The notes below the pieces were generated by a model. That model was given only the letters and a program-made list of their open reading frames with translations, was not told the DNA's origin and searched no databases. The translations under genes were made by a program, and so were the position numbers. Below are positions 10,810 to 22,078 of a stretch of 64,000 nucleotides of DNA, one piece after another. How positions within the stretch are numbered: position 1 is the first letter of the stretch; every line of letters begins with the position of its first letter. The DNA comes from Nansenia antarctica. Taxonomy: Eukaryota > Chordata > Actinopteri > Argentiniformes > Microstomatidae. The stretch spans positions 90,860,142 through 90,924,141 of the forward strand of contig OZ022339.1 of the NCBI GenBank assembly GCA_963989245.1, read 5' to 3'.

Positions 10810-12530
10810 TGGCCGTAACAACCCTAAAACACTCTTCTCCATCATCAACAAACTCCTCCAGCCCATGGACACTATCTCTAACTCATTCACCACCAGCAAA
10901 TGCAACCTATTTCTAACATTCTTTCAAACCAAAATTGACACAATACACAACTAGTTGACTGCTGCCTCTCCCACCACCCTACCTGACCCCCATTCCAACC
11001 TCCCACGACCCTCAAGTCATCCTCTTACATCTTTCAGTCCAATCACTGCTTCCGTCCTATCCTCCACAGTCAGCAGCATGAAGTCCTCAACCTGCGCCTC
11101 CGCCCTAGTCAAGGCCTGTCTCCCCACACTCACCCCACTCATCACAAACATAATTAACTCCTCCCTGTCCTCCGGCATTGTCCCCCCTGCCCTCAAGCTC
11201 GCTGCTATTACCCCCATACTTAAAAAACCTGGTCTCGACCCTGACATCCCCCAACAACTACCGGCCCATTTCCAATCTCACCTTCTTGTCCAAAATCCTC
11301 AAGAAAGTTGTTGCTGCCCAACTCAAATCCCACCATGACTCCAATAACCTGTATGAACCATTCCAATCTGGCTTCCGTTCCAAACACAGCACTGAAACAG
11401 CACGACTAAAAATCACCAAGGACATACTCCTCTCTGCTGACTCTGGCCACCTCACCATCCTCATCCTCCTCGACCTCAGACACCATCAACCATTCTATCC
11501 TCCTCACCCGTCTCCAACACATTGGCATAACCGGCACCGCCCTCTCCTGGTTCAAGTCCTATCTCTCAGACAGACATCAATACACCTCAATAAATAACTG
11601 GAAATCCTCCACTGCTCCAGTCACCCACGGTGTTTTCTGAAACTCAACTGCAATAAATCGGAAATCCTCATCATCGGCCCAAAGTCCCTCACCTGTTCCA
11701 CCCAGACATTCTCACTCAACATCGATGGCTTCACTGTAACCCCCTCCAACCACGTCCGCAACCTCTGCATCATCTTTGACCCCACCCTCTCGTACCTTCC
11801 CCATGCCAACCAGGTCACTAAATCAGCTTTTTTCCACCTCAGGAACATTGTCCGCATCCGACCCTCCCTGTCCTTTTCCACTGCTGAAACACTTATCCAC
11901 GCCTTCATAACTTCCCGACTCGACTACTGCAACAGCATCCTCTACGGTTTGCCTAATAACATCCTAAACAAATTCCAATATGTCCAGACTGCCCGTCTGC
12001 TCACCTCCACTCACCGCCGTGACCACATCACCCCTGTCCTCCAAAACCTACACTGGCTCCCGGTCAAATTCAGGATCCAATTCAAAATCCTACTCACCAC
12101 TTACAAAGCCATCAACAATCTGGCCCCCTCCTACCTTGCCAACCTCGTCCCCCTCCACACCCCCTCCCGTTGCCTCAGGTCTGACGACCAAACCACCCTC
12201 AAGACCACCAGGACTAAGCTCCAGACCTTGGGTGATAGGGCCTTTTCAGCCGCAGCCCCGTCCCTCTGGAATGCCCTCCCCAACCACATCAGACAGGCCA
12301 ACACCCTCCCAACATTTAAACAGGCCCTCAAAACCCACCTCTTCAAGCTTGCCTTCACCAATTAACCCTCTCCCCCTATCCCCCATGTGTCCCCAGCACT
12401 ACCTTAATTAGGCCCCTATATATATATTTTTTTTTTTGTCTTTTTATTATTAATACTCGATCTTTTAAGTTTGTAAAGCGTCTTTGAGTGTCTAGAAAAG
12501 CGCTATATAAGTCTAATGTATTAGTATTAT
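10810..12530 (+). mobile_element. L2-clade LINE, 5'-truncated with internal deletion
   Basis: Reverse-transcriptase pieces appear in several frames on the + strand: SSTCASALVKACLPTLTPLI, then NYRPISNLTFLSKIL, FQSGFRSKHSTE, then a break near 11635. After the break come RLDYCNS and a long C-terminal frame 11949-12365 ending PTFKQALKTHLFKLAFTN. The catalytic YADD region is missing: 'THGV' is followed directly by 'LKLNCNKSEILIIG'-type sequence, so about 100 codons of core RT were deleted. The 3' UTR ends in the standard 'gcgtctttgagtgtctagaaaagcgctatataa' tail near 12480-12530. Confidence 0.88.
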
Positions 12531-12532
12531 TA

Positions 12533-12840
12533 TAGCACCAGGAGTGGCTTGGTTGGTGATTTGATTATTGTGAACTGCCCAACTTCTCCTGAGGTGGAAA
12601 TTATGGTTCTTGTATACCATTAGCTGTTGAGGGTTCACCTTCAAAGATGGCTCTGGGTGAGTGACAACATTACTGGAAACTGACCTAGTGCTTGTACCTT
12701 CCTCACAGCTGACAATAGTGCTACTGCCATCATTATTACTATCAGAGGGTTTTTGAAAGAAGTTGGCAATGAATGGAACACTTTGAAGCAAAACTGCCTC
12801 TCTTGCCTCCTTTTCTCTTTTGGAAGCACCACTATTCTAA
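12533..12840 (-). pseudogene. hAT transposase N-terminal fragment (ZMYM1-like TTF type)
   Basis: On the - strand the frame reads SGASKREKEAREAVLLQSVP followed by FIANFFQKP and an acidic Ser/Asn-rich linker. 'SGA.KRK...' followed by 'L..F F' is the usual start of TTF-zinc-finger hAT proteins related to ZMYM1. The L2 LINE at 10810-12530 interrupts it downstream. No zinc-finger or DDE region is visible, so it is a remnant. Confidence 0.55.
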
Positions 12841-13150
12841 CGTTTGTGGTCCATATTTCAGAACGATGTGGCTGTGGCTTTTCCTACCAAGAAATGTCTT
12901 ATAAACCTGCCTGACAGAGAGAATTATGTTGCTTGAAATTAAAGAGATAACTGTTTTTACATCGGCTGAACAACTAACAAAGGTTTCTGAAAACTCAGCT
13001 AGCTAGTAAGCTCTTAATTAGGTTTTTATTCCCATGGCCACAGCACTCATGTTTTGAAGTAATAGTCGTTTTAAACCAATAGCACTAATAGTCAGCTCGA
13101 TAGTAGCTTTGATTTAAGCATCATGCATCATGATGCATCATCATCTATGG

Positions 13151-13860
13151 CAGGGGTGTCCAAACTACGACCCGCGGGCCAACTGCGGCCCATGGTCAGT
13201 TTTTAATTGGCCCAAAACAACTTCTAAGAATATAATTATTCTGTAATTTCTAACTGCAATTGCGGCATTGCGCCGACATGGTGGCGGGGGCGCTGTTTCG
13301 CAAATAAGTTAGCTTTCGTTTTCGCTAGCGAAATAGCTGATAGTTGATGTTGACTGCTCAAGGAGAATACATATTTGAATGTACAGAATGCCTGAGAGCC
13401 TTATATTGCATTATATTACATTATATTTTTAATGGTCATCTGGTGCCTGAATATTGGAAATTTGTGTTTTCCTTTACATAAATAATGAAATTTCCACCAT
13501 AAATTGATGCAGAAAGGGCACAAATTGGTGCATATCAATTCACCAGAATGCAAGAAATTAAGTGTTTGATGTTTAAGGACCCCCAGACAGCCCTGCTTCA
13601 TGGGTCCCCCCCGATGTCAAACAACACTGGTACCACCTCCGCCTCATTTTGAGCCAGGAAAAACCCTGTACACTCATCATCCACCAAGAAGACCTCTGTG
13701 CCAGGGCAGTCCAGCTTAACGATGTGATGAACACAGTTGTGAAAACTATCAACATAATTAGAGCACGAGCGCTCTACCACAGAGAATTTCAAGTGTTCCT
13801 CTCTGATGTTGATGCTGAATATGGGGACGTACTCTATCATCTTTATAAAAAAAAGAAAAA
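13151..13860 (+). mobile_element. hAT-Charlie remnant: 5' end and transposase fragment
   Basis: CAGGGGTGTCCAAACTACGA at 13151 is a classic hAT-Charlie terminal repeat. About 500 bp on, the frame 13649-13852 reads CTLIIHQEDLCARAVQLNDV then MNTVVKTINIIRARAL and FLSDVDAEYGDVLYH. This matches the middle of ZBED/GTF2IRD2-type hAT transposases (HQEALCAK..., NFIRSR.L.HR.F). The catalytic domain and the 3' inverted repeat are absent; it ends in an A-rich tract. Confidence 0.8.
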
Positions 13861-13957
13861 AACATTTAATGGAAAGTTATGATATGGGCTGTTTTTCTTT
13901 AAGCATATTCAGGTATCAAGCATAATTTACCTACATTTGATTAACTTTAATACATTA

Positions 13958-13982
13958 GAGGTGAGGCGATACCTCACCTCTA
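13958..13982. repeat. Short perfect inverted repeat
   Basis: agaggtgagg - cgata - cctcacctct forms a perfect 10-bp stem. Its meaning is unknown; it could mark a transposon end. Confidence 0.6.
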
Positions 13983-14029
13983 GTGAGTGGCCCAGCCTTG
14001 AGTATATTATATAACAAAATAATCTATTT

Positions 14030-14170
14030 ACATGTGTGTGAACTATTTACAGGTGTGTACGTGTGTGTGTGTGTGTGTAAACTTATTTACAGATGTGTGT
14101 GTATGTGTGTGTGTAAATGTATTTACAGATGTGTGTGTGTGTGTGTGTGTGTGTGTAAACTTATTTACAG

Positions 14171-14206
<36 letters not shown>
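14030..14206. repeat. (GT)n microsatellite in tandem blocks
   Basis: Four GT runs are separated by near-identical taaacttatttacagat spacers, so the array has both dinucleotide and ~50-bp periodicity. Confidence 0.9.
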
Positions 14207-14207
<1 letters not shown>

Positions 14208-14455
14208 TCTCTATGCACTCAATCATATTTTTTTTCTGTGTGGTAGGCTGTGAAGCACTCTCCTGAGTGCAGGGGTACATGTCAGGACCTGCACCACATT
14301 CTGGTCTCGCTCCTTTTACCCCTTCGAATGCAGACCCTACATTTTCTTGCTGGCTGTGTGTTATTGCTGGTGGGCCTTAAGCGTTCCAACTCATGCCTGG
14401 CCATCCGGCCATCCAGCCTGCTGTCTGGGTCTCTCTGTCTTGCTGCCCTGGTTTG

Positions 14456-15298
14456 TCAGACCTCCTCCTCCTCCTCTTCCTCCTCCTCCTCCCCCCCCTC
14501 CTCCTCTCTCCCCCTCCTCCTCTCTCCTCCTCTTCCTCCCCCTCCTCCTCCTCTCTCCTCCTCCTCCTCCTCCTCCTCCTCCACATAGGTTTTTTCAGTC
14601 CACGACCTCGCCACCCTCCTCATGAACTCCAAGTGTGTTTTGCACTTCCCCGGGTTCCTGGCCTTGTACAGCACATAGGCATTGAACACACAAAGCTGAA
14701 ACAAGTACGCCACAAACTTTTTTGACCAGTTGAGTGTTTTCCTAATGAATGGGTAGTATGCAATGTTCTGGTCAAGTTTGTCCACCCCATTCATGCAGGC
14801 ATTGTATGCCACAACACACTCCGGTTTGAGCTGACCCACCTTCTCCTTCTGCCCCTTCTGCCACACCTCCACCCTCTGCATGCTGTCATGGTGGCAGGTT
14901 GTCACCATCCTCACCAGACGCTTGTCCTGCCATGCCATAACCAGCACCCTGCCATTGTGCCGCACCAGCCTCCCCTCCACACCCAAGTCGGTCTTTGTCG
15001 GCTCCCTTATGATCTGCGGTTCCCCCCTGTTTTTTCGCAGTGTTCCGCAGACGTTGGTGTTGGCTTTGATCAACTGCTCACACAGTTGAACAGAGTTATA
15101 AAAGTTGTCCATGTACAGTGTGTATCCGTGTCCTGTGAGACGGTCAAGGAGGGAGAACACTGTGTCTGGGAGTGTGTTATGCTGGCCAACATAAGGCTTC
15201 ATGTTAAAACAATACCCAGTATAAGAGTCACACAGTATGTAGGATTTAATTCCATACTTCACCGGCTTCTGAGGGCACTTTAAATGATAGGCGGCCAC
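14456..15298 (-). pseudogene. piggyBac transposase core (PGBD4-like), longest open segment
   Basis: A 280-codon open stretch covers the second half of the RNase H-like core. It includes VKYGIKSYILCDSYTGYC, the YMDNFYNS motif, the GVDKLDQN motif and LNWSKKFVAYLFQLCVFNAY. These are standard for piggyBac transposases, which excise and insert at TTAA through hairpin intermediates. It ends in a poly-Glu tail caused by a CTC microsatellite, where intact family members continue to a Cys-rich zinc-binding tail. The preceding catalytic Asp (CIDEGMM) lies in a different frame (15569-15246), so no complete enzyme can be made. Confidence 0.9.
14460..14583. repeat. (CTC/CTT)n microsatellite inside the piggyBac C-terminus
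   Basis: About 120 bp of CTC-rich repeat. On the - strand it encodes Glu/Gly/Arg runs and separates the transposase core from its C-terminal Cys region. Confidence 0.9.
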
Positions 15299-16841
15299 GC
15301 CACTGCATCATTCCTTCATCAATGCAGATATTTTCAAAGGGCTGATACAGCTCTTTGAATTTGGCTACAATATAATCTAAAACAGGACGCAATTTATACA
15401 TTTTATCTGTGGCGTCCTGTGATGCATTATTGTTGTAGTGGAGGAACTTCCAGATGAGCTGGAACCTGTTCCTCGGCATGGTTTTATTGAAGTATGGAGT
15501 GGCGTCCTGTTGATCCACAAAGTGAGTCCAAAGAATTGTTTCAGTTCTGGGACTGTCACCGGTTTCCAAAACCTCCCTCTGGAGTGTGGCAGAGTGTCGG
15601 GATGTGCCTGTAAAAACTGCTGGGCATACAGGTTGGTTTGATCTGCAATGTGCTGCAGCAGCTCATCAGTAATAAGCAGCTCCAGGAAATCAACCGGCAG
15701 GTCAGATTCCAGCTCTGCAGCAGCATTCTGGGGTCCAGGGGTTGCCGTGAATGGAACCTTTGTGGGTTGCCACTCACCCTGACCCCAACCAGCATCTTTC
15801 TCTGAAGACAGCCGTCTCCTTGCAGCACACCCTCTGGTTGAGGCACGTCCTCTGCTCGATTCAGGGACTGTAAAATATTTAAATATATACCATTTTATAC
15901 AAAATATATATACAAAAGGCATGTTTTATTGCTTTGTAATGATGTAGAGGAATATTTCTATATATTATATATACAAATATATTTATATATGTTTACCTTT
16001 GCTTTTCACACTCGCATTTTTGTCTTGGATCGTGGATCCCCGCTGATCTGGAGAGGATTCCCTGCTGCTAGCCGATCCAGATGGCAACCACTCGTCCGAC
16101 GAGTCGGGGTCGGGTTCTACGTCCTCCGACTCTGAACTGTTTGAAGAGTCGGAGCGACGTGGCTCCGATGGTCCAGCAATGCTACCACGAGTGTAGCATT
16201 GCTCGTTGCTCCGGTTCTCACCATCTGCAACATTTGGCGCATCTCCTGCACAGATCTCTGCTTGCAGTTGACCTGATCGGCACCACACTCCTTGCAGATC
16301 CACTGCCAGACAAGCTCTGTGCCAGTGTCAACTGCTTATACTGCTTATGTTTGTCTCCGCTCGTTTTCGCTAACCGTTTCGCCATTTTCCACATACAACC
16401 CACAACACGCCTTCTTCTTCATCTGGTATATCTGAGGTAAATCGAACTGCTGCCCCCATCTGGGGCAGAAATACATTACACCCAAGTCTGAAATTCACAC
16501 ACCAGGTGTATAAGACTTCAATATGGCCATCCCCGGAAAAAAACCTAAAGATTAGCGGGCGCTGGCAGTCAACGTTACTAATTTATAAGACGTGTTTTGG
16601 CGTCTTTGGCAGTCAATGAGTTAATGTCATTTCAATGCATCATAGAACTTTTATTTACAACAAGCATAACAAAAAATCGCTATTATGGCGATGTCCTGTA
16701 GAACTGAAAGCGGCAGTTAACAGGCAGGTAACATCCATATGCTGTATATATATACATAATGTCGGTGTCGACCGTGATAGCAGTGTCGTATCGACACCAT
16801 TCAAATGGTTTCAGATTCCCTGTCCTCTCCCCTACCCGGAC

Positions 16842-18188
16842 TAGGGATGGACGGTTTCCAATTATTGAAACCGAAAAACCGTCAGAGAGTAAAACCGCGG
16901 TTTTCCGGTTAACCGAAAAATACAGTAAAAAAAAAAAAAAAATAATCGGGAAAATATAAAGAAAAAAAGGAGCGCCAATTTCAAATAATTGAGCCCTACT
17001 GCTACAATACACTCATGTCGAACACCATTAAAACACCGTAAGCACAGTCGCAACACATTTAGGCTACTTAGTTTCACAAATATAAGTGGAAAGGCAGACT
17101 TTTGTAAGCTACACCATACATGAAAACACATGAACACATGAACACCAGCTCCGCTGATCCAGGGTGCACGCCTGCACGGAAGATCATCTCTTGGAACAGC
17201 GTCTTCATTGAATGAACTGCTTTCTCAATATCTTGGTTCTTAGACAAAGTTTCAGCTGCTGCTCAATGTATTTAAATATTTGAATACTGCTCAATAATCA
17301 CTGAAATATTAGACTTAGAATTATGCAGTGAACATACTTAAAGCTTTTCATAAAAACCACATGCCGCGAGACTGACTCGTCCTGAACTGTCGTAAGTCAA
17401 TCAACAAAGAATGCCCCATCAAAATAAAAGTGCCCATGGTAGAGCTGTCAAAATAGAGCTTTCAAAATAAATGTACTAATACAGATAGAGATAAATACAG
17501 AACTATAGCCTTTGCGTCACTAAGTGACTATTCTACACTACACTTCTTCTACACTACACGTCTTCTGAGACATGCGTTCTGTCATCACTTTCAGTAGCGC
17601 CTTCACACACAGTGGCGCTGTGCACAAACACTCTTGATCCGTATAGCTCTTGTTTTATTATATTGTGGTTTAGTAAATACTGCACTTGGAGTTACATTCA
17701 ATGCATGATTTGTGCTATAGAACATAAATAAAGTTTGATTGATTGATTGATATCAAATCACATTTTATTTCTATAGCGCATTTCTCACAAAAGTGACCCA
17801 ATGCGCTTTACAGAGAGCAGCGAAAATGATCTTATTAAATGTAAGCGAGTAATTGTAAAAAACCTTTCCTATCTACCAATAACTGAAGGCAACTATCTTT
17901 CCCATAGAGTGATTCGTTACCCTTAAATATAATCCCAATTAGATATTAATCCTCAGTTATTCTTCACAACTGACCAAACCTCTCACTCATTGCGTGGCAG
18001 ATTCAGACTGTATCATTGTTATTTTCACACACGACAAACATGTCACATGTTCCAGTTTTATTCTTATTCTATTTTATTCTTCAAAAAAATAAAAAAATAA
18101 AAAACGGTTTCAGACGGTTTTGATAAAAAACCGTTTCTATTTTTATAAACCCCGGTTTTCGGTTTAACCGAAAAACCGTCCATCCCTA
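16842..18188. mobile_element. Non-autonomous hAT (Ac-like ends, 8-bp TSD)
   Basis: The ends are TAGGGATGGACGGTTT and its complement AAACCGTCCATCCCTA, flanked by exact 8-bp duplications ACCCGGAC (16834-16841 and 18189-18196). The subterminal regions are rich in AACCG/CGGTT motifs in both orientations, probable transposase binding sites. The 1347-bp interior has no transposase frame. It contains a reversed LINE tail near 17700-17825 (gattgattgattga, then tatagcgcatttctcac). Confidence 0.95.
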
Positions 18189-18196
18189 ACCCGGAC

Positions 18197-19050
18197 ACGT
18201 TTGAATTGTTATCCTAACCCACGGTAAACCACAGTTATTGTTTGTCCGGTGAATAACACCGGCTATGGAGGTGGTACAAACACAATACTACTTTGCTAAC
18301 TTCACCATCGGTATACGGTCATTTTGAGCCCTGAACCACCGCGCTGACACCCCGAGAAGTTATGCTTTTAACCGTAAACTCAATGAACCGGGAGTTCACC
18401 CGCTGCTGCAAGCGTATCTATAACGAACGCGGAGATTGAATGAGCCCCGCGTCAGTCAGCCTTTCCGTAGAAATACGTCGCACCGTTATATATCTAACGT
18501 TACATGTTTTAAGGCTGATCTGTGCATGATAGTGCTGCATTATGTAGATCTATTTATATCGATCTATTCTTGCCAATTCCTTATTACCAGTGGAAAGGGG
18601 GAAGACTAAAACACTTTGAATGGGATAGATAGGACTTTCCGTTCAATGGAGCATGATACTCCCCCCCTTTGATGTATTAAACAATCTAAGCAATCTAATC
18701 AGAGCAGTTGTTATTGTGTAATATTATTGATGGATGTGCCATTTTTGATCTAGAGCAGTGAGCGGATGACTTGATGTGAGCATGTATTTGACTAATGCCG
18801 ATAGTCTTGCTCCGAAACCGGAGCTGTCTACAGCGGATTCCACAACGTGCCTTCAAACTACCGTAATTCATGAACTATATGCCCAATCTAAAACATTCAA
18901 ACAGTTTCTGAAAGCAGAGAAGTTGCACTTCTTGAATAGTTTAACTTTTTTAGGCTTATTACGGTAGTTCACCAACAAAAAAATCACAGTGCTCACGCAT
19001 TTCCCCCCGCTGATCTGTATAGCGGGGGGGGGGGGGAATCTTATGACACG
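18197..19050. other. Unassigned sequence
   Basis: No convincing gene. A short frame at 18776-18967 is unsupported. It ends in a 14-base G run near 19024-19037. Confidence 0.4.
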
Positions 19051-19059
19051 TAACTCCTC

Positions 19060-19171
19060 CTTGTCCCGGGTCGCTCAGTACAATGGAGAAGCGTTTCTCA
19101 AAGTACGGCACGGCACGGCACGGCTCGGATACAAATGCGGCCCGGTTCGGGTCTGTAGTGGAAAAGCGCCA
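19060..19171. mobile_element. Harbinger-like terminus
   Basis: Read from the right, ggcgcttttccactacagac followed by ccgaaccgggccgcatttg and repeated CGTGC is typical of fish Harbinger-type ends (compare ggggcttttccactag at 52018). The opposite end was not found, so it is a fragment. Confidence 0.5.
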
Positions 19172-19308
19172 TATGGGGGCTAGGGGAGGGGAGGGTAGGG
19201 TTTATGACCCTCCTGACTACGGGGGGGAGGGGAGGGGAGGGTTTACGACCCTTTGTTAAAGCCATGTGGTCATCTCAAAATGGCTTCTTGTGTTCTGAGC
19301 CCTAGCCC

Positions 19309-19392
19309 CTGACCTATAACCTGAAGTGACATCATGTGACCTATAACCTGAAATGACATCATGTGACCTATAACCTAATGACATCATGTGGA
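19309..19392. repeat. ~28-bp tandem repeat, 3 copies
   Basis: Units of gacctataacctgaagtgac plus atcatgt, the last shortened. Confidence 0.85.
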
Positions 19393-19552
19393 TCATCCTA
19401 GTTTTCGCACCTTGGGCTTTTCTACAGTAAAGGTGATGGGATATTATTTGAAACTGTATTTACACATCATTGTTTACAAACAGGGGAGTGGAGCCAGGGG
19501 GTGAGGCTCGTTCACCTCAGCCAGCCCCTCACCACCAGCAGCAGCTGCTCTT

Positions 19553-20749
19553 GTTTACATTTACATTTTTGGCATTTAGCAGACGCCTTATTCCAAAGCG
19601 ACTTACAATCAATACATTTGAATACTAAGCATGTGAATCAGCAATCCACCATTCGTTGCAGGAAGAGTAATCTAGCTCGGGCCCGGGGCCACTGAAAACC
19701 TTCTCCCTATCGCCTTCTACTAAAACTTATTTATTTTTATTTTTTTCTGGAGAAACTGAGAAACAGTACAAGGAGGGCGATAGAAGTTCTTAGGGACACA
19801 GTAGAGGGGAAAGCGGGTGTCTTTAGGAGACGTAGTGGTGAGGGTCAGAAGATGTCTCAGGAGGAGCAGTTAAGATGTAACCTGAAGAGATGGGTCTTCA
19901 GTCTACGACGGAAGATGGGTAGTGACTCAGCCGTTCTGACGGCCGTGGGGAGCTCATTCCACCAGCGGGGAGCCAGTGTTGTGAAGAGACGTGATCGGGC
20001 AGCCCGACTGCTGTGTAGAGGAGGTGGGGCCAGCCGAGGTGGAGGAGTGGAGTGAGCGGGCAGGGGTTTGGGGGGTTACCATTTCCTTCAGGTAGGCAGG
20101 GGCTGTCCCTTTAGCTGCCTGGTATGCAAGCACCAGGGTCTTGAATCTGATGCGAGCTGCTATCGGGAGCCAGTGCAGGGTGCGAAGGAGAGGGGTGACA
20201 TGCGAGTATTTGGGGAGGTTGAATACCAGCCGGGCAGCAGCATTCTGGATGAGCTGCAGAGGTCTAATGGCTGAAGCGGGGAGCCCAGCCAGGAGTACAT
20301 TGCAGTAATCCAGGCGGGAGATGACCAGTGCCTGGGTCAAGAGTTGCGCTGCCTCTCTGGTAAGGAATGGTCGTATCCTTCTGATGTTGTAGAGGAAGAA
20401 TCTGCAGGAGCGAGCCGTTGCTGCAATGTTCTCCGCACAGGATAGTCGGTTATCCAGGATCACTCCAAGGTTCTTGGCTGTCAGGGAGGGGGTTACAGTA
20501 GAGTTCTCCACTGTGATGGAGAAGTCTTGGAGAGGGCAGGCTTTCCCGGGGATGAAGAGGAGCTCGGTCTTGTTAAGATTGAGCTTGAGATGGTGGTCAG
20601 CCATCCAAGTTGAAATGTCAGCGAGACATGCTGAGATACGGGTTGCCACGTGTACATCAAACGGGGGGAAGGACAGGAAGAGTTGAGTGTCGTCTGCGTA
20701 GTTGTGGTAGGAGAGCCCATGTGAAGAGATTACCGAGCCAAGAGACTTG
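19553..20749 (-). mobile_element. L2-clade LINE, copy A (5'-truncated)
   Basis: The - strand frame runs from the RT catalytic box (YADDTQLFLSFPP, near 20700) through ATRISACLADISTWMADHHL, KNLGVILDNRLS, SRLDYCNVLLAGLP and LRTLHWLPIAARIRF. A small frame disruption follows near the C-terminus. The 3' UTR ends in the very common fish tail tttggcatttagcagacgcc, read here in reverse at 19565-19590. It is truncated at 20749 compared with the longer copy B at 41291-43560, to which it is nearly identical. It keeps the ~113 bp that copy B lacks near 42317, and it lacks copy B's MITE. Confidence 0.92.
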
Positions 20750-20883
20750 TAACTGTTCCTTTGTTTGATAAATAGTCTGAGAACTCAGAGATTCTACTCG
20801 TGATCTGTTCCAAACAAGTTAACACGGTAACAACACCATAAAGGAAATAAAGTGAACCTGGTTTGTCTTGATTCGCAAGGCGA

Positions 20884-20957
20884 ACATGTCATCATTGTGT
20901 AACGTCCTGTCTGATAACATGTCATCATTGTGTAACGTCTGTCTGATAACATGTCAT
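20884..20957. repeat. ~32-bp tandem repeat, ~2.5 copies
   Basis: acatgtcatcattgtgtaac plus gtcctgtctgata, repeated. Confidence 0.8.
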
Positions 20958-21095
20958 CAAATTGCTCCAGACTGCTTGTTATCCCGGATGACATTGGCTG
21001 ACTGCCAGTTTAGGACAGAATGCTTCAAAGCATAACAATCATATTATTATGACGTCATAATGTTTGTTATATTTAAATATATGGGTTAGGGTTAG

Positions 21096-21835
21096 AGAGG
21101 TTTTAGTCCTTGGGCCAAACCATTTTTCATTACCAAATTCTGGGCAAATTCTAGATGTGATTTTTTTATTCCTATACATCCCTAGATTATGTTTTGATAT
21201 GATAGACCTTTTGGTTTGGCAGCTTATTAGTGGTTATCACCTCTTAAAGGTATGGAGTGCTTTTTTTCAAAACCGGAGTTTTGACAGAAAAAGTCCCCTG
21301 CCATATGACTCCCCTTCGTATGATTCGCGCCTAGCTGTGGTGTGGTTGTGATAGAGACATGAGCCCTTTCATGTTCTTTATGCGCCTGAGTCTCCTAAAC
21401 ACGTAGAGACCAACCCCGAGTCGATCAATGATTCCTACGATGAGCTATGGTAACTTTCCCACACCTACCCCCTACCGGTGAATGCCTAATTTTTGCGGTT
21501 TTCCGGAGGTATTGTGCGGTAGGTGCGGGAGAGTTACCATAGCTCAGCGTAGGAAGCTCTGATCGACTCGGGGTTGGTCTCTACTTGTTCAGGAGACCCA
21601 GGCGCATAAAGCTACCACAACCACAGCCCGAGCTATGCGCGACTGACGCGAAGGGGAGCAAAATATGGCAGGGGACTTGTGGACCCGAATGCAGGACACT
21701 GAGGGGGAGTCAGATGAAAGGTCAAACCCATGGATGGGTACATTTATTGTTTTCTGAATTTGTATGTTTAAATATACAAATGATACATTATCTACTTAAA
21801 ATATGCATTAATTTACATAGTTTTCCAGAATAAAA
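21096..21835. repeat. Left arm of large composite inverted repeat
   Basis: This segment is mirrored in inverted orientation at 24690-25935. Shared landmarks, in order, are gtccttgggccaaacc, ttctagatgtgattttt, tacatccctagattatg, ggttatcacctctt, gagtgctttttttcaaaacc, the foldback element, ggacccgaatgcaggacact and atgtttaaatatacaaatga. The left arm lacks the L2 fragment present in the right arm. Confidence 0.85.
21291..21678. mobile_element. Foldback MITE 1
   Basis: A nearly complete palindrome: aagtcccctgccatat at the left end and atatggcaggggactt at the right. Further inside, ctttatgcgcctgagtctcc pairs with ggagacccaggcgcataaag, and agagaccaaccccgagtcga pairs with its complement. The centre holds a taactttcccacacctaccc block. 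No coding capacity. Confidence 0.85.
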
Positions 21836-22078
21836 ATCTAAAACAAAGTGCTTAAAACAAATAAAGTGTGTGTTTACCTCCTCAAATAAATTAACTTAGC
21901 CCCAGCCAGATCCATATTTAGAGGTAAGTTACCTCAGGTAACTTTAGCTAGCAAGCTAGTTTAGAGTTAGTGGTAATGTATAGCTGGTTAGATAACTAAG
22001 CGACCTTGGGTTCCCTGAAAGGTGCTATATAAATGCAAGTTATTATTATTATTATTATTATTATGATAACTAGCTAGC

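Larger units (their letters stand above)
14223..16620 (-). mobile_element. piggyBac transposon with decayed transposase gene
   Basis: The - strand encodes a PGBD4-like piggyBac transposase in several frames. An acidic Ser-rich N-terminal region (about 16300-15997) is followed by a probable intron (15996-15868, gtaaac...tttacag). The catalytic core follows: PRNRFQLIWKFLHYNN, CIDEGMM, YMDNFYNS and GVDKLDQN, which contain the expected acidic residues. A frameshift lies near 15520-15540 (FFGLTLWI is continued in another frame) and others in the N-terminus. A Cys/His-like C-terminal end (GECFTAYHTEKKYD, stop 14223-14225) is out of frame with the core. The right boundary is good: ...gtctttggcagtcaatgag abuts TTAA at 16621-16624, the piggyBac target. 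I could not find the matching left inverted repeat. The copy is inactive. Confidence 0.9.
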
